Part shown: positions 25,680 through 33,132 of the stretch, piece after piece
Layout of the letters: every line of letters begins with the position of its first letter
How positions within the stretch are numbered: position 1 is the first letter of the stretch
The notes under the pieces: model-generated
What the model was told of the DNA's origin: nothing
What the model saw: the letters and a program-made list of their open reading frames with translations, nothing else
Database searches by the model: none
Made by a program: the position numbers and the translations under genes
Assembly (NCBI GenBank): GCA_945871285.1
Contig: CAMBWO010000006.1
Coordinates: 1 to 40,689, forward strand
DNA length: 40,689 bases
Direction of reading: 5' to 3'
Source: Pseudorhodobacter antarcticus
Lineage (GTDB): Bacteria; Pseudomonadota; Alphaproteobacteria; Rhodobacterales; Rhodobacteraceae

Positions 25680-26102
25680 ATGAACGATACCCTGCCATCC
25701 CTCTCCCCCCAGGACGCCCTCGTCGCCGTGATGATCGCCGTCTCCGCGTCCGACGAGATGATGCGCACCCCCGAGCTGATCGCCATCCAGCGCATGGTCA
25801 ACCACATGCCGGTCTTTGCCACCTATGACCTCGACCGCATCCGCATGATCGCCCAAACCGTGTTCGACCTGTTCGAAGAGGAAGACGGCCTCGCCGCCCT
25901 GTTCGGCCTGATCCGCGACGCCCTGCCCGAACGCCTGCACGAAACCGCCTATGCCCTGGCCTGCGACGTCGCCTCGGCCGACGGCACCCTGCGCGAGGTC
26001 GAACTGCGGATGCTCGAGGAAGTGCGCGAGGAACTCCACATCGACCGCCTGCACGCCGCAGCGATCGAATGGGGGGCACGGGTGCGGCATCTGCGGCCGT
26101 GA
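25680..26102 (+). CDS. TerB-family protein
   Basis: 140 residues, all-helical TerB/DjlA-like fold: PQDALVAVMIAVSASDEMM, LIAIQRMVNHMP, then AYALACDVASADGTLREVE with the acidic cluster (Asp/Asp/Glu) that binds divalent metal in TerB. The name comes from tellurite operons, but most single copies in alphaproteobacteria, without terC/D/Z neighbours as here, have no known link to tellurite. AAGGAG five to six bases upstream supports the start at 25680. Cytoplasmic, no signal peptide. Confidence 0.85.
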   Translation: MNDTLPSLSPQDALVAVMIAVSASDEMMRTPELIAIQRMVNHMPVFATYDLDRIRMIAQTVFDLFEEEDGLAALFGLIRDALPERLHETAYALACDVASADGTLREVELRMLEEVREELHIDRLHAAAIEWGARVRHLRP

Positions 26103-26109
26103 CCGCAGC

Positions 26110-26515
26110 TTACGCCGCCTGACCGAACCGCGCCCGATGCCGCGCCATGCGTGAGTCGGCTCGTCTGCCCGCCAAGGTGGTCAAACGCAGCCGGGGCCTC
26201 GGCCACTTCGGTCAACAACAGGGGCGAAGATTGGCGGCTGTAGGCCACCTCGACATCGTCCGGATTTCTAAGAAAGCTTGCCCAGACCTCCCTGTCCGTG
26301 GCGCTCGCGTTCGCCATGCCCTTTTGCGGCTGGATGTCGTCCAGCGCCGCCAGATTGGTCAGTTTCAGCGCCACCGCCGACGCCGTTCGCCCCAGGCGGG
26401 TGGCCAGACGGATGATGTCGGGGTTGCGCGCATGGAACCTGCCAAAATCCGTGACAAGGTACAGCGCCAGCGCCTCTTTCACGTCCTCCAGGCTCCAGTT
26501 CCGCCGCTCCACCAT
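26110..26515 (-). pseudogene. Truncated or frameshifted HNH-endonuclease-like protein (N-terminal domain only)
   Basis: Residues 1-~85 (MVERRNWSLEDVKEALALY, DFGRFHARNPDIIRLATRLGRT, AVALKLTNLAALDD, ANASATDREVWASFL) match the N-terminal winged-helix domain of a family of bacterial HNH restriction-type nucleases whose catalytic HNH domain normally follows after ~130 residues. Here no HNH domain exists. The frame stays open on the minus strand to 25949, running antisense through the TerB gene, whereas the neighbouring frame ends at TAA (26110-26112), so a single-base shift near 26190 would give a ~135-residue product. Either a decayed nuclease gene or a short regulator. Weak ribosome site. Confidence 0.55.
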
Positions 26516-26647
26516 GGGATGACAATGCCAGGCCCATGACCCCGGATCAAGCCTCTGTCGGCTGTGGGCATGTCTTAATATCAGGTAAAAACTGATACTT
26601 AACTCACTGATCTAAAACAATATTCACAAATGTCCGCGCGTGGACAC
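26516..26647. other. AT-rich intergenic region with inverted repeat and possible idi terminator
   Basis: No gene. A perfect inverted repeat TATCAG-N7-CTGATA lies at 26579-26597, with a related ACTGAT repeated at 26608-26613. Near the idi stop (about 26630-26645) the dyad TGTCC/GGACA, followed on the minus strand by TTTGTG, may be a weak idi terminator. The region is strikingly less GC-rich than its surroundings and upstream of the HNH remnant. Confidence 0.4.
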
Positions 26648-27181
26648 TCACGCCGCCGGGGCGCGGACCCCAAAAATCGCCGCCTGATGCTCGGCCAGAT
26701 AGATGCGCAGCCAGGGGGTGAATTTCTCCGGATTGCGCCGCGTCTCGGCCTCCAGCAGGTCCAGCCGGACCCAGGCCGTGTCACTCACCTCGTCCCGGTC
26801 GGGCCGCAGGGTCAAGCTGGTATCAGCCTCGGCCACAAAGATATCGACGACCTCATGTTCGATCAGCCCGTTGCCCACCTCGGCGCGGTATTCGACCTGC
26901 CCCACGCCGCGCAGAGCCAGCCCGGTGATCCCCAACTCCTCGGTCAACCTGCGGGTTGCGCAGGCGGCAGGTGCCTCATCCCAGCGGGGATGGGTGCAGC
27001 AGGTGTTGGCCCACAGGCCCGGCGTGTGATACTTGCCCAAGGCCCGCTGCTGAATCAACACCTTTGGCCCCGCCAGCACAAAGACCGACACCGCCATGTG
27101 ACGCAGGCCGCGCTGATGCGCCTCCAGTTTCTCAACCGAGGTCAGCGTGCCGTTCACCCAGGCCGGAACAAACTCGGTCAT
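26648..27181 (-). CDS. idi: Isopentenyl-diphosphate delta-isomerase, type I
   Basis: 177 residues of the Nudix-related type I Idi. It interconverts IPP and DMAPP, supplying precursors for the geranylgeranyl/phytyl tail and carotenoids. Signatures: GLRHMAVSVFVLAGPKVLIQQRA, the catalytic cysteine in WANTCCTHPRWDE, a Nudix-like RRLTEELGI, and Glu in EYRAEVGNGLIEHEVVD with the metal-binding EHE. It matches orf176/idi of Rhodobacter, which likewise follows bchP. The start overlaps the bchP stop as ATGA (27178-27181), showing translational coupling. Last gene of the bchG operon. Confidence 0.95.
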   Translation of the reverse strand: MTEFVPAWVNGTLTSVEKLEAHQRGLRHMAVSVFVLAGPKVLIQQRALGKYHTPGLWANTCCTHPRWDEAPAACATRRLTEELGITGLALRGVGQVEYRAEVGNGLIEHEVVDIFVAEADTSLTLRPDRDEVSDTAWVRLDLLEAETRRNPEKFTPWLRIYLAEHQAAIFGVRAPAA

Positions 27182-28362
27182 GTATACCCCGTGGGCACCA
27201 ACCGCAGCAGATGCGCCAGATTCTTCAGCCCGATCCTGATATGCGCCATCGGATGGGCACGGACCAGCCTCTTGTTCATATAGGCGTCAAAGGTCAGCTT
27301 TTGCACGTCCACATCGTGGCACAGGCTGACAAACCTTTCGCGCCGCTCGTCCGATTTATAGTAGGCGTCCTGCATCGACCGCAGCACGCGAAACACCATG
27401 CCGTGCTCCTTCATGAACAGCTTGCGCGCCAGTTTCAAATCGCGCGCCTTGCCGGACACCAGAAAGGCCTGCGCGGCGGTGGCGGCAACCCGGCCCCCCA
27501 CCATGCCATAGTAAATCCCCTCGCCCGACGACGGCGCCACCACCCCGGCGGCATCGCCCGCCAGCACCACATCGCGGCCATTATCCCAACGGTCCATCGG
27601 GCGCAGCGGAATCGGCGCACCTTCGCGGCGGATCGTCTCGCAGCCGGCAAGGCCGGCCGAGGCCCGCAGGTCCGCCGTCGCCGCCTTCAGGTCCACCCCG
27701 TCAATCCCCGTGCCCATCCCGATCGAGGCATGTTCGCCATGCGGGAAAATCCAGCCATAAAAGTCGGGCGAGATCTTGCCGTCGTAAATCACATCGCAGC
27801 GGTCCGGGTCATAGTCGGCATTGGCGGCGGGGGCCTTGATGATCTCATGATAGGCGATCACATAGGGGATCTTGTCGCCCCCGGGGACCTCGGTCTTGGC
27901 CACGTTCGACCGCGCCCCATCGGCCCCGATCACCACCTTGGCCGTCAGCCGCTGTTCCACGCCCGTAGCCTTGTCGCGGTAGACCACATGGGTCCCGGCG
28001 ACATCCCGTTCGATCCGCAGATAGGTGCCCGTCACCCGCACTGCCCCCGAGCCTACAGCCCGCAAGCGCAGGAACTCATCGAAATTCTCACGGTCCACCA
28101 TGCCGACAAAACCGTTCTCGATGGGAATGTCGACGGCGCGCTGCGTGGGCGAGATCATCCGCGCCGTCGTGATGCGGGCGACGATCTGGTTGGCCGGAAT
28201 GTTGAAATCCGAGATCAGGCGCGGCGGAATGGCCCCGCCGCAGGGCTTGATCCGCCCCGCCCGGTCCAGCATGACCACCGAACGCCCCGCCCGCGCCAGA
28301 TCATGCGCCGCCGTCGCCCCGCAGGGTCCGCCCCCAATCACCACCACATCATACATCATCAT
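27178..28362 (-). CDS. bchP: Geranylgeranyl reductase BchP
   Basis: 394 residues, FAD-dependent reductase that saturates the geranylgeranyl tail of bacteriochlorophyll to phytyl in three steps using NADPH. The N-terminal dinucleotide motif is DVVVIGGGPCGATAAHDLARAG (split across residues 4-25), followed by LDRAGRIKPCGGAIPPRLI, a characteristic BchP/ChlP stretch; VIGADGARSNVAKTEVPG and VVLAGDAAGVVAPSSGEGIYYGM close the FAD site. Three tandem ATGs (28362, 28359, 28356) are possible starts; 28362 overlaps the stop of the carrier gene upstream. Membrane-associated by family. Coupled to idi downstream. Confidence 0.95.
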   Translation of the reverse strand: MMMYDVVVIGGGPCGATAAHDLARAGRSVVMLDRAGRIKPCGGAIPPRLISDFNIPANQIVARITTARMISPTQRAVDIPIENGFVGMVDRENFDEFLRLRAVGSGAVRVTGTYLRIERDVAGTHVVYRDKATGVEQRLTAKVVIGADGARSNVAKTEVPGGDKIPYVIAYHEIIKAPAANADYDPDRCDVIYDGKISPDFYGWIFPHGEHASIGMGTGIDGVDLKAATADLRASAGLAGCETIRREGAPIPLRPMDRWDNGRDVVLAGDAAGVVAPSSGEGIYYGMVGGRVAATAAQAFLVSGKARDLKLARKLFMKEHGMVFRVLRSMQDAYYKSDERRERFVSLCHDVDVQKLTFDAYMNKRLVRAHPMAHIRIGLKNLAHLLRLVPTGYT

Positions 28363-29648
28363 TCCCCCGGGATAAGCGCCGCAGCAGGCGCCGAACGCAC
28401 CGGGTCAATCGTCCTGGCCGCCATCCCGGCCGCCAGCACGAACAGACCCGCCTCAATCACGAAAACCGCCCCAAAGGCCGCGGCGCTGTCGGTCAGCAAG
28501 CGGCCAATGTCGACCATCACAGCGCCCAGAAGTCCACCAAACCCCGCGGCAATCGCCTGACTGGCCCCCCACAGGCCCATCCGCGTGCCCTCACGCGCGC
28601 CGCGCCCCTCACCGGCCAGGGCCATCATCGACCCGATGGCCGCGACGGCGAACATGCCGTTGAACAGGCCCAGCATCACGACCGCAGGCGACAGCGCCGC
28701 CTCGATCTGCAACATCCCCGCCGTAGTGACGACCAGCAGCGCCACCGCCGACCCCAGACATCCGGCCACAACCCAGGACCGCAGCGACCCGAACCGCAAG
28801 CCCGTGGCCGCGATGCCCACCAGCAGCATTCCACAGAACACCCCGCCATTTTGCGCGCCCGACAGCGTGGTCGACTGACCGGGCGTATAGGCAAAAACCA
28901 GACCCGCATAAGGCTCCAGGATCAGCTCCTGGATGAAATAGGCGACCATCGACAGGAAGATGAATATGGTGAAATCACGCGCTTTATCCTCGCGCCAAAC
29001 CTCGGCCAGACCGGCGAAAAAGCCCATGGCGTGGCTGTCATCGGGCACCGGTTTCGGGCAGCGCGCCTCGATCCCGGCGATGGCCAGCATGGTCAGGACG
29101 ACCGCCCCACCGCAGACGATGGCCACCAGTTGCAGCAGCAATTCCGGCGAATAGGGGTTCAGCGCCTTGCCCACGACCGTGGCCGTGACGGCAATGCCGA
29201 ATATCATCATCAACCAGGTGATCGTCGCCGCCGCCGCCCTGCGGCGCGGATGCGTAGCCGTGGCGAGCAGCGCCAGCAGCGACGTCCCCGACGCGCCAAC
29301 CCCAATGCCGATCAGCGCATAGGCCAGCACCGACAGCGCCAATCCTGCGGCAAAACTCGCCGCAAACAGCGTCACCGCCACGGCTGCCAGGAACGCCCCC
29401 AAACCCAGCGCCGCCATCCCCAGCACGATGAACCGGGTGCGGTTGCCGCCCGTGTCGGACAGGAAGCCCCAGTTCGGCCTTGTGATCTGGATGCCGTAAT
29501 GCAACCCCACGAGCAGCCCGGGCAACAGCGCGGGCAAGGCCATTTCCACCACCATCAACCGGTTCAAGGTCGATGTGGTCAGGACGACAATCGCCCCCAG
29601 ACACAGTTGCACCAACCCCAGCCGAAGGATCGAAACCCAGGACAGCAT
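28359..29648 (-). CDS. PucC-family MFS carrier (Rhodobacter orf428/Bch2-like)
   Basis: 429 residues, 12 predicted membrane helices of the major-facilitator fold, PucC/LhaA branch. Early motif TRPNWGFLSDTGGNRTRFIVLGM is the PucC version of the MFS loop 2-3; RRRAAAATITWLMMIFGIA and EGTRMGLWGASQAIAAGFGGL are also typical. The family helps assemble light-harvesting complexes and may deliver bacteriochlorophyll. Its place between bchG and bchP is that of R. capsulatus orf428. The frame is open upstream to 30077, but the start at 29648 (MLSWVSILRLGLVQL) overlaps the bchG stop as TAATG. Its stop overlaps the bchP start. Confidence 0.93.
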   Translation of the reverse strand: MLSWVSILRLGLVQLCLGAIVVLTTSTLNRLMVVEMALPALLPGLLVGLHYGIQITRPNWGFLSDTGGNRTRFIVLGMAALGLGAFLAAVAVTLFAASFAAGLALSVLAYALIGIGVGASGTSLLALLATATHPRRRAAAATITWLMMIFGIAVTATVVGKALNPYSPELLLQLVAIVCGGAVVLTMLAIAGIEARCPKPVPDDSHAMGFFAGLAEVWREDKARDFTIFIFLSMVAYFIQELILEPYAGLVFAYTPGQSTTLSGAQNGGVFCGMLLVGIAATGLRFGSLRSWVVAGCLGSAVALLVVTTAGMLQIEAALSPAVVMLGLFNGMFAVAAIGSMMALAGEGRGAREGTRMGLWGASQAIAAGFGGLLGAVMVDIGRLLTDSAAAFGAVFVIEAGLFVLAAGMAARTIDPVRSAPAAALIPGE

Positions 29649-30556
29649 TATAGCGCCACCTCCATCGTCCGCAGGGCAAAGGCTGTGACCATCATGCCGC
29701 TGACATACATCAAGATTCCCACCCCCTGATACCAGGGCGCTCGACCCTTGGGGTCGCTGAGCAGGGTTTTCATCGCGATAACTTGCCCAAGCAGCAGCAG
29801 CGTCACAATCCCGGCATGGATCGGCTTGCCCCAGATCAGCAGCATCGCAATCACCAAAAGCTGCGCCATGCCCATGACCGTGCAGGCCACGCGCGCGGCC
29901 ACATCCGGCCCCAGAACCACCGGCAAGGAGCGGACGCCGTGCTGGCGATCCCCCTCCAACGCCTTGAAATCGTTCAATGTCATGATGCCATGCGCGCCAA
30001 AGGCATAGAGCAGCGCCATGGTGACGACGGGGAACGATGGCACGCCCGCCGACAAAATGGCAGCGCCTGTGAACCACGGCAGCCCCTCATAGCACAGGCC
30101 CACCAACCCCGGCCCCCACCAGCCCGACCGCTTCAAACGCACCGGCTCGGCGCTATAGGCCCAGGCGGCCAGCACCCCCACCACCGTCGCGGCAAAGCCC
30201 CAGGGCCCCAACAGCCAGCCCATCGCCAGCGACAGCACCGACATCGCAAGCGCGATCCACAGGCCCCAGCGGCCGGGGATGCGACCCGACGGAATCGGCC
30301 GGTTGGGTTCGTTCACCGCATCGACGAAACGGTCGCACCAGTCATTGGCGGCCTGGCTCATCCCGCAGACCACAGGGCCCGCCAGCAGCACGCCCAACAG
30401 CACCATCGGCCAGGCGCCCCAAGGCGACACCCCGACCGAGATGACGCCGCACAGATAGGCCCACATCGGCGGAAACCAGGTGACGGGCTTGATCAACTCC
30501 AGCATGGCGCGGGGTTGGGGGTATGTGCGGGAGTGTAAGGTTTGGTTGACTTGCAT
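29648..30556 (-). CDS. bchG: Bacteriochlorophyll synthase BchG
   Basis: 302 residues, UbiA-superfamily integral membrane prenyltransferase that esterifies bacteriochlorophyllide with geranylgeranyl (or phytyl) diphosphate. The first aspartate-rich motif is NDWCDRFVDAVNEPNRPIPSG (about residues 91-111), the second NDFKALEGDRQHGVRSLPV, and about eight hydrophobic helices are visible. The N-terminus MQVNQTLHSRTYPQPRAMLELIKPVTWFPP (two blocks) resembles Rhodobacter BchG, supporting the start at 30556 rather than 30505. No Shine-Dalgarno is present; the start codon lies in the loop of an inverted repeat (30545-30564), two bases from a PpsR site. First gene of bchG-carrier-bchP-idi. Confidence 0.95.
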   Translation of the reverse strand: MQVNQTLHSRTYPQPRAMLELIKPVTWFPPMWAYLCGVISVGVSPWGAWPMVLLGVLLAGPVVCGMSQAANDWCDRFVDAVNEPNRPIPSGRIPGRWGLWIALAMSVLSLAMGWLLGPWGFAATVVGVLAAWAYSAEPVRLKRSGWWGPGLVGLCYEGLPWFTGAAILSAGVPSFPVVTMALLYAFGAHGIMTLNDFKALEGDRQHGVRSLPVVLGPDVAARVACTVMGMAQLLVIAMLLIWGKPIHAGIVTLLLLGQVIAMKTLLSDPKGRAPWYQGVGILMYVSGMMVTAFALRTMEVAL

Positions 30557-30564
30557 GTGTCAAC
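30545..30564. repeat. Inverted repeat with the bchG start codon in its loop
   Basis: GTTGAC-N8-GTCAAC, six perfect base pairs. On the bchG strand the sequence reads GTTGACACATGCAAGTCAAC, so the ATG lies in the eight-base loop. In mRNA this could form a small hairpin presenting the start codon; in DNA it could be a protein site. It overlaps the PpsR operator by a few bases. Confidence 0.6.
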
Positions 30565-30575
30565 TTAACATTACA
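30558..30575. promoter_or_regulatory. PpsR/CrtJ operator upstream of bchG
   Basis: TGT (30558-30560), 12 bases, ACA (30573-30575): the full TGT-N12-ACA palindrome bound by PpsR/CrtJ in Rhodobacter. It begins two bases upstream of the bchG start codon, so binding would block initiation or elongation. The internal bases do not fully match the TGTC...GACA extension (left C present, right T). Confidence 0.65.
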
Positions 30576-30617
30576 TTTTCCAGTCTCGCAACATCTGAAT
30601 CGGCACCTCTGGCGGAA

Positions 30618-32030
30618 TCAGACCTCGTCCTTGCTCAGCAATCCGAATTTGCGCAGCTTGACATACAGCGACTGGCGCGACAGGCCCAGCATCTCGGCGG
30701 CGGCGACGCGGTTGTTGCGGGTCAGTTCGACTGCAGTCTGGATGCACATCTTTTCCACCACATCCGTCGTCTCGCCCACGATATCCTTCAGGGTCGAGGA
30801 CCCGACCAGTTCCATCACGCCGCGCATGCTGTCGTCCGATTGCGAAATGCCGGGACGGCGCATCGTCTCGGTCCGGCCCGCATCGCGGATCACCATCACA
30901 AAGCCGGGCTTGGGACGGTCGCCCAGAAACGTCGTCGCAATCTCGACCGCAACCTGACCATCAAACTGCGTCGACAGTTTGGTCGCATACATGCGCAACT
31001 GCCCGGACCGGCGGGCATTTTCCAGCATTACCCGCAGGTCGACCGACCCGCGGGCCAAAAACTCGGCCAGCGACCGGCCGCGCACGGCGGCAACGCTGGA
31101 ACTGTCGACCAACCGCAAAAAGGCATCATTGGCAGCATCGACCTGACCCTCGGCATCCAGAAAGACGATCCCGTCAACGCCCTCGTGATACAGCCGCAGC
31201 ATATTCTCGCCCACGGCATCCGGCACGGCGTTCGCATCCGTCGCCACCTCGATGCGGCACATCAGCAACCGTTCGCCCGCTGCCCGAAACTGCGTCGGCA
31301 CCAGGTTCAACCGCCGCTGCGACCGCCGGGCCTGCAACTCGATCGGCGCCGCCGATCCAGCCGCCGCGATCTGCGACAGGCTCTCCAGAAACTCGCCGCG
31401 CCGCCGCCCCTCGAACTCTTGCGCGATGGGCGACCCGATCAGGTCTTGCCGCGCGCCGCCCAGCATGACCGCCGCCGCCGCGTTCAGATCGGTGATCCGG
31501 CCGGAATTGAGGCCCACCAGCATGATCGCGTCCCGCGTCGCCTCCATCAGCACACGGTAGCGGGTGTCCAGCTCGCGCTGACTTTCATAGTCCCGCTCCA
31601 GCGCCAGTTGCGCCATCACCAACTGCTGCTGCATTTCGGCAATCGGGCGCAGATCGCGGCCCAGCATCAGAAAAGAGGCGTCGGCCCCGACCCTGTGCAG
31701 CGAATAGCGGATCGGAAATTCCCACAGCGTATCATCGACATGGTTCAACTCGACTGCTTTCGACGTGGCCCCCATCGACGCCATCTTGTCCATCCGGCGT
31801 TTCAGCTTCTCGGCGCTTTCCGGCGTCAGGACTTCGACGACGGGCCGGCCCAGCCAATGCGAAAGTTGTCCAAAAGATCGGTGGTGCGGGTTGACGAGCA
31901 CCGAAGCCACGCTACCATCCCCAGCAACGAGTAGGGAAATGTCCGCAGCAGTTGAAATGATCTCGGACAGAAGTTCCGGATCAATCAGGGGCACGGTGCC
32001 ATTCAGCAGGGTCTTGCTGTCAGTTTTCAC
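30618..32030 (-). CDS. ppsR: Photosynthesis gene repressor PpsR (CrtJ)
   Basis: 470 residues. An N-terminal PAS-like domain (~15-130), a Q-linker helix (MQQQLVMAQLALERDYES), PAS1 (~155-270), PAS2 (~280-400) and a C-terminal Fis-type helix-turn-helix (NRVAAAEMLGLSRQSLYVKL) match PpsR/CrtJ. It represses bch, crt and puc genes under aerobic/light conditions. Both redox-relevant cysteines are present: Cys258 (in LLMCRIE) and Cys429 (in KMCIQTAVELTRNN), at positions comparable to Cys251 and Cys424 in R. sphaeroides. It precedes bchG by 61 bases on the same strand; ppaA is immediately upstream (53 bases), so ppaA-ppsR and possibly bchG can be cotranscribed. Confidence 0.96.
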   Translation of the reverse strand: MKTDSKTLLNGTVPLIDPELLSEIISTAADISLLVAGDGSVASVLVNPHHRSFGQLSHWLGRPVVEVLTPESAEKLKRRMDKMASMGATSKAVELNHVDDTLWEFPIRYSLHRVGADASFLMLGRDLRPIAEMQQQLVMAQLALERDYESQRELDTRYRVLMEATRDAIMLVGLNSGRITDLNAAAAVMLGGARQDLIGSPIAQEFEGRRRGEFLESLSQIAAAGSAAPIELQARRSQRRLNLVPTQFRAAGERLLMCRIEVATDANAVPDAVGENMLRLYHEGVDGIVFLDAEGQVDAANDAFLRLVDSSSVAAVRGRSLAEFLARGSVDLRVMLENARRSGQLRMYATKLSTQFDGQVAVEIATTFLGDRPKPGFVMVIRDAGRTETMRRPGISQSDDSMRGVMELVGSSTLKDIVGETTDVVEKMCIQTAVELTRNNRVAAAEMLGLSRQSLYVKLRKFGLLSKDEV

Positions 32031-32083
32031 AGGGCGTCTACTACCTTCGCCGCCCCCCCCAGTTCAACGGGAACAGCGGACTG

Positions 32084-32872
32084 TCACGCGCGCTTCAGCA
32101 CGCAAAAGTCGTCAAACTTTAGTCCAAGAGCCTCTAGCGCCACTCCGATGTCGTTCGTGGACAAGTCTGCACCCGTACTGGAGGCTGCGTCGTCCACCTT
32201 CGTCATGATCGCGCCCCCGATGATGACCGGCAGGTTTGCGACCCCAATTCCTTTTATGAATGACACAAGTTTACGCACGGTGTCTAGCTTCTCTTCGTTG
32301 GCAACCGAGATCATTACCCCATCGAAGGCCCGTTCTGCCACCAGACTGCGCAACTCCTCATGGCTTGGCGCAATCCGCAGGCAGACCGAAATACCAAAAC
32401 GCCGCATCTGGGTCATCGCCACGATGGGACCCAGCGTGTGCTGTTCACTGTTGGGAATTATCAACAAAACCGAGCCACTGCCCGCATCGCCCGCCCGATC
32501 CGCCGCCCAGGCCGCGCCGATTTCGCGCAGCAGGCTTTGCAGCCGCGCCACCGCGATCGTGACCTCCATCCAGCTCAGATCATCCTCAAGCCAATCTTCG
32601 CCCATCTTGCGCGCCGCGATCGGAATATAGACATCCGCCAGCGCCGCAGCCGAGATTCGCGACCGGCGCATTTCGGCCAGCAGCGCCGAGAATCGGTCAT
32701 TTCCACCTTTCAGCGCCGCTGCGATCAGGCTTGTGACAACTGATTCGCGCGGCTCTACCGTCGTTCGGGAGTTGCGCTCGGCCAGCAGCGAGACGACCTG
32801 GGCGGCAAAACTGATAACCCCGTCGGCATCGGGCGCTGATCCGCTTTTGGTGTTCGATTGGTATTCTTGCAT
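32084..32872 (-). CDS. ppaA: B12-binding SCHIC-domain regulator PpaA/AerR
   Basis: 262 residues. An N-terminal helical region (~20-115) is followed by a B12-binding Rossmann-like SCHIC domain (~115-250) with PNSEQHTLGPIVAMTQM, RIAPSHEELRSLVAERAFDGVMIS and VIIGGAIMTK. His145 in SEQHTLG is at the very position known as the B12 ligand of R. capsulatus AerR. PpaA/AerR counters PpsR/CrtJ, in a cobalamin- and light-dependent way. The start at 32872 (MQEYQSNTKSG) is supported by GAGGGG about eight bases upstream; an open frame extends to 33019 but without family similarity. Divergent from bchF across a 315-base control region with two PpsR operators. Confidence 0.93.
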   Translation of the reverse strand: MQEYQSNTKSGSAPDADGVISFAAQVVSLLAERNSRTTVEPRESVVTSLIAAALKGGNDRFSALLAEMRRSRISAAALADVYIPIAARKMGEDWLEDDLSWMEVTIAVARLQSLLREIGAAWAADRAGDAGSGSVLLIIPNSEQHTLGPIVAMTQMRRFGISVCLRIAPSHEELRSLVAERAFDGVMISVANEEKLDTVRKLVSFIKGIGVANLPVIIGGAIMTKVDDAASSTGADLSTNDIGVALEALGLKFDDFCVLKRA

Positions 32873-32970
32873 GTCGTGGCCCCTCAACCAATGACAGCAC
32901 ACCAGGCTCTTGTATCGCGGCGCCCGGCCAGCTCCATCCCTGTGACAAAGCTTTACCATGCGCGCCGAGT

Positions 32971-32988
32971 TGTCAAAGAAAATAGACA
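32971..32988. promoter_or_regulatory. PpsR/CrtJ operator 1 (ppaA-bchF)
   Basis: TGTCAAAGAAAATAGACA, a perfect extended consensus TGTC-N10-GACA. It lies about 100 bases upstream of the ppaA start codon and 200 from bchF, so it probably governs ppaA and helps the distal site. Confidence 0.75.
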
Positions 32989-33114
32989 CAAACCAGTGAG
33001 CCCCAAAGGAGAAGAACACCTATCTTATTGACGAAGATATATTTTTTCTTTTCCGCTTCCGCCTTGCATTGTGACAGGTCAAGGCATCACAACACGCAGT
33101 GTAAACTTTAATAC

Positions 33115-33132
33115 TGTAAGTTTATGTTGACA
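33115..33132. promoter_or_regulatory. PpsR/CrtJ operator 2 overlapping the bchF -35
   Basis: TGTAAGTTTATGTTGACA fits TGT-N12-ACA, with the right half-site G-ACA matching the extended form. The last six bases, TTGACA, form the likely -35 box of the bchF operon promoter (18-base spacer to TAGTCT), so occupied operator excludes RNA polymerase. Confidence 0.75.

Noticed and set aside
25680-26102. Tellurite resistance determinant
   Set aside because: Only a lone TerB-like protein; no terC, terD, terZ or related genes nearby.
33028-33050. TTGACG and TATATT boxes as a second bchF promoter
   Set aside because: The spacing between the boxes is far too short for sigma-70.
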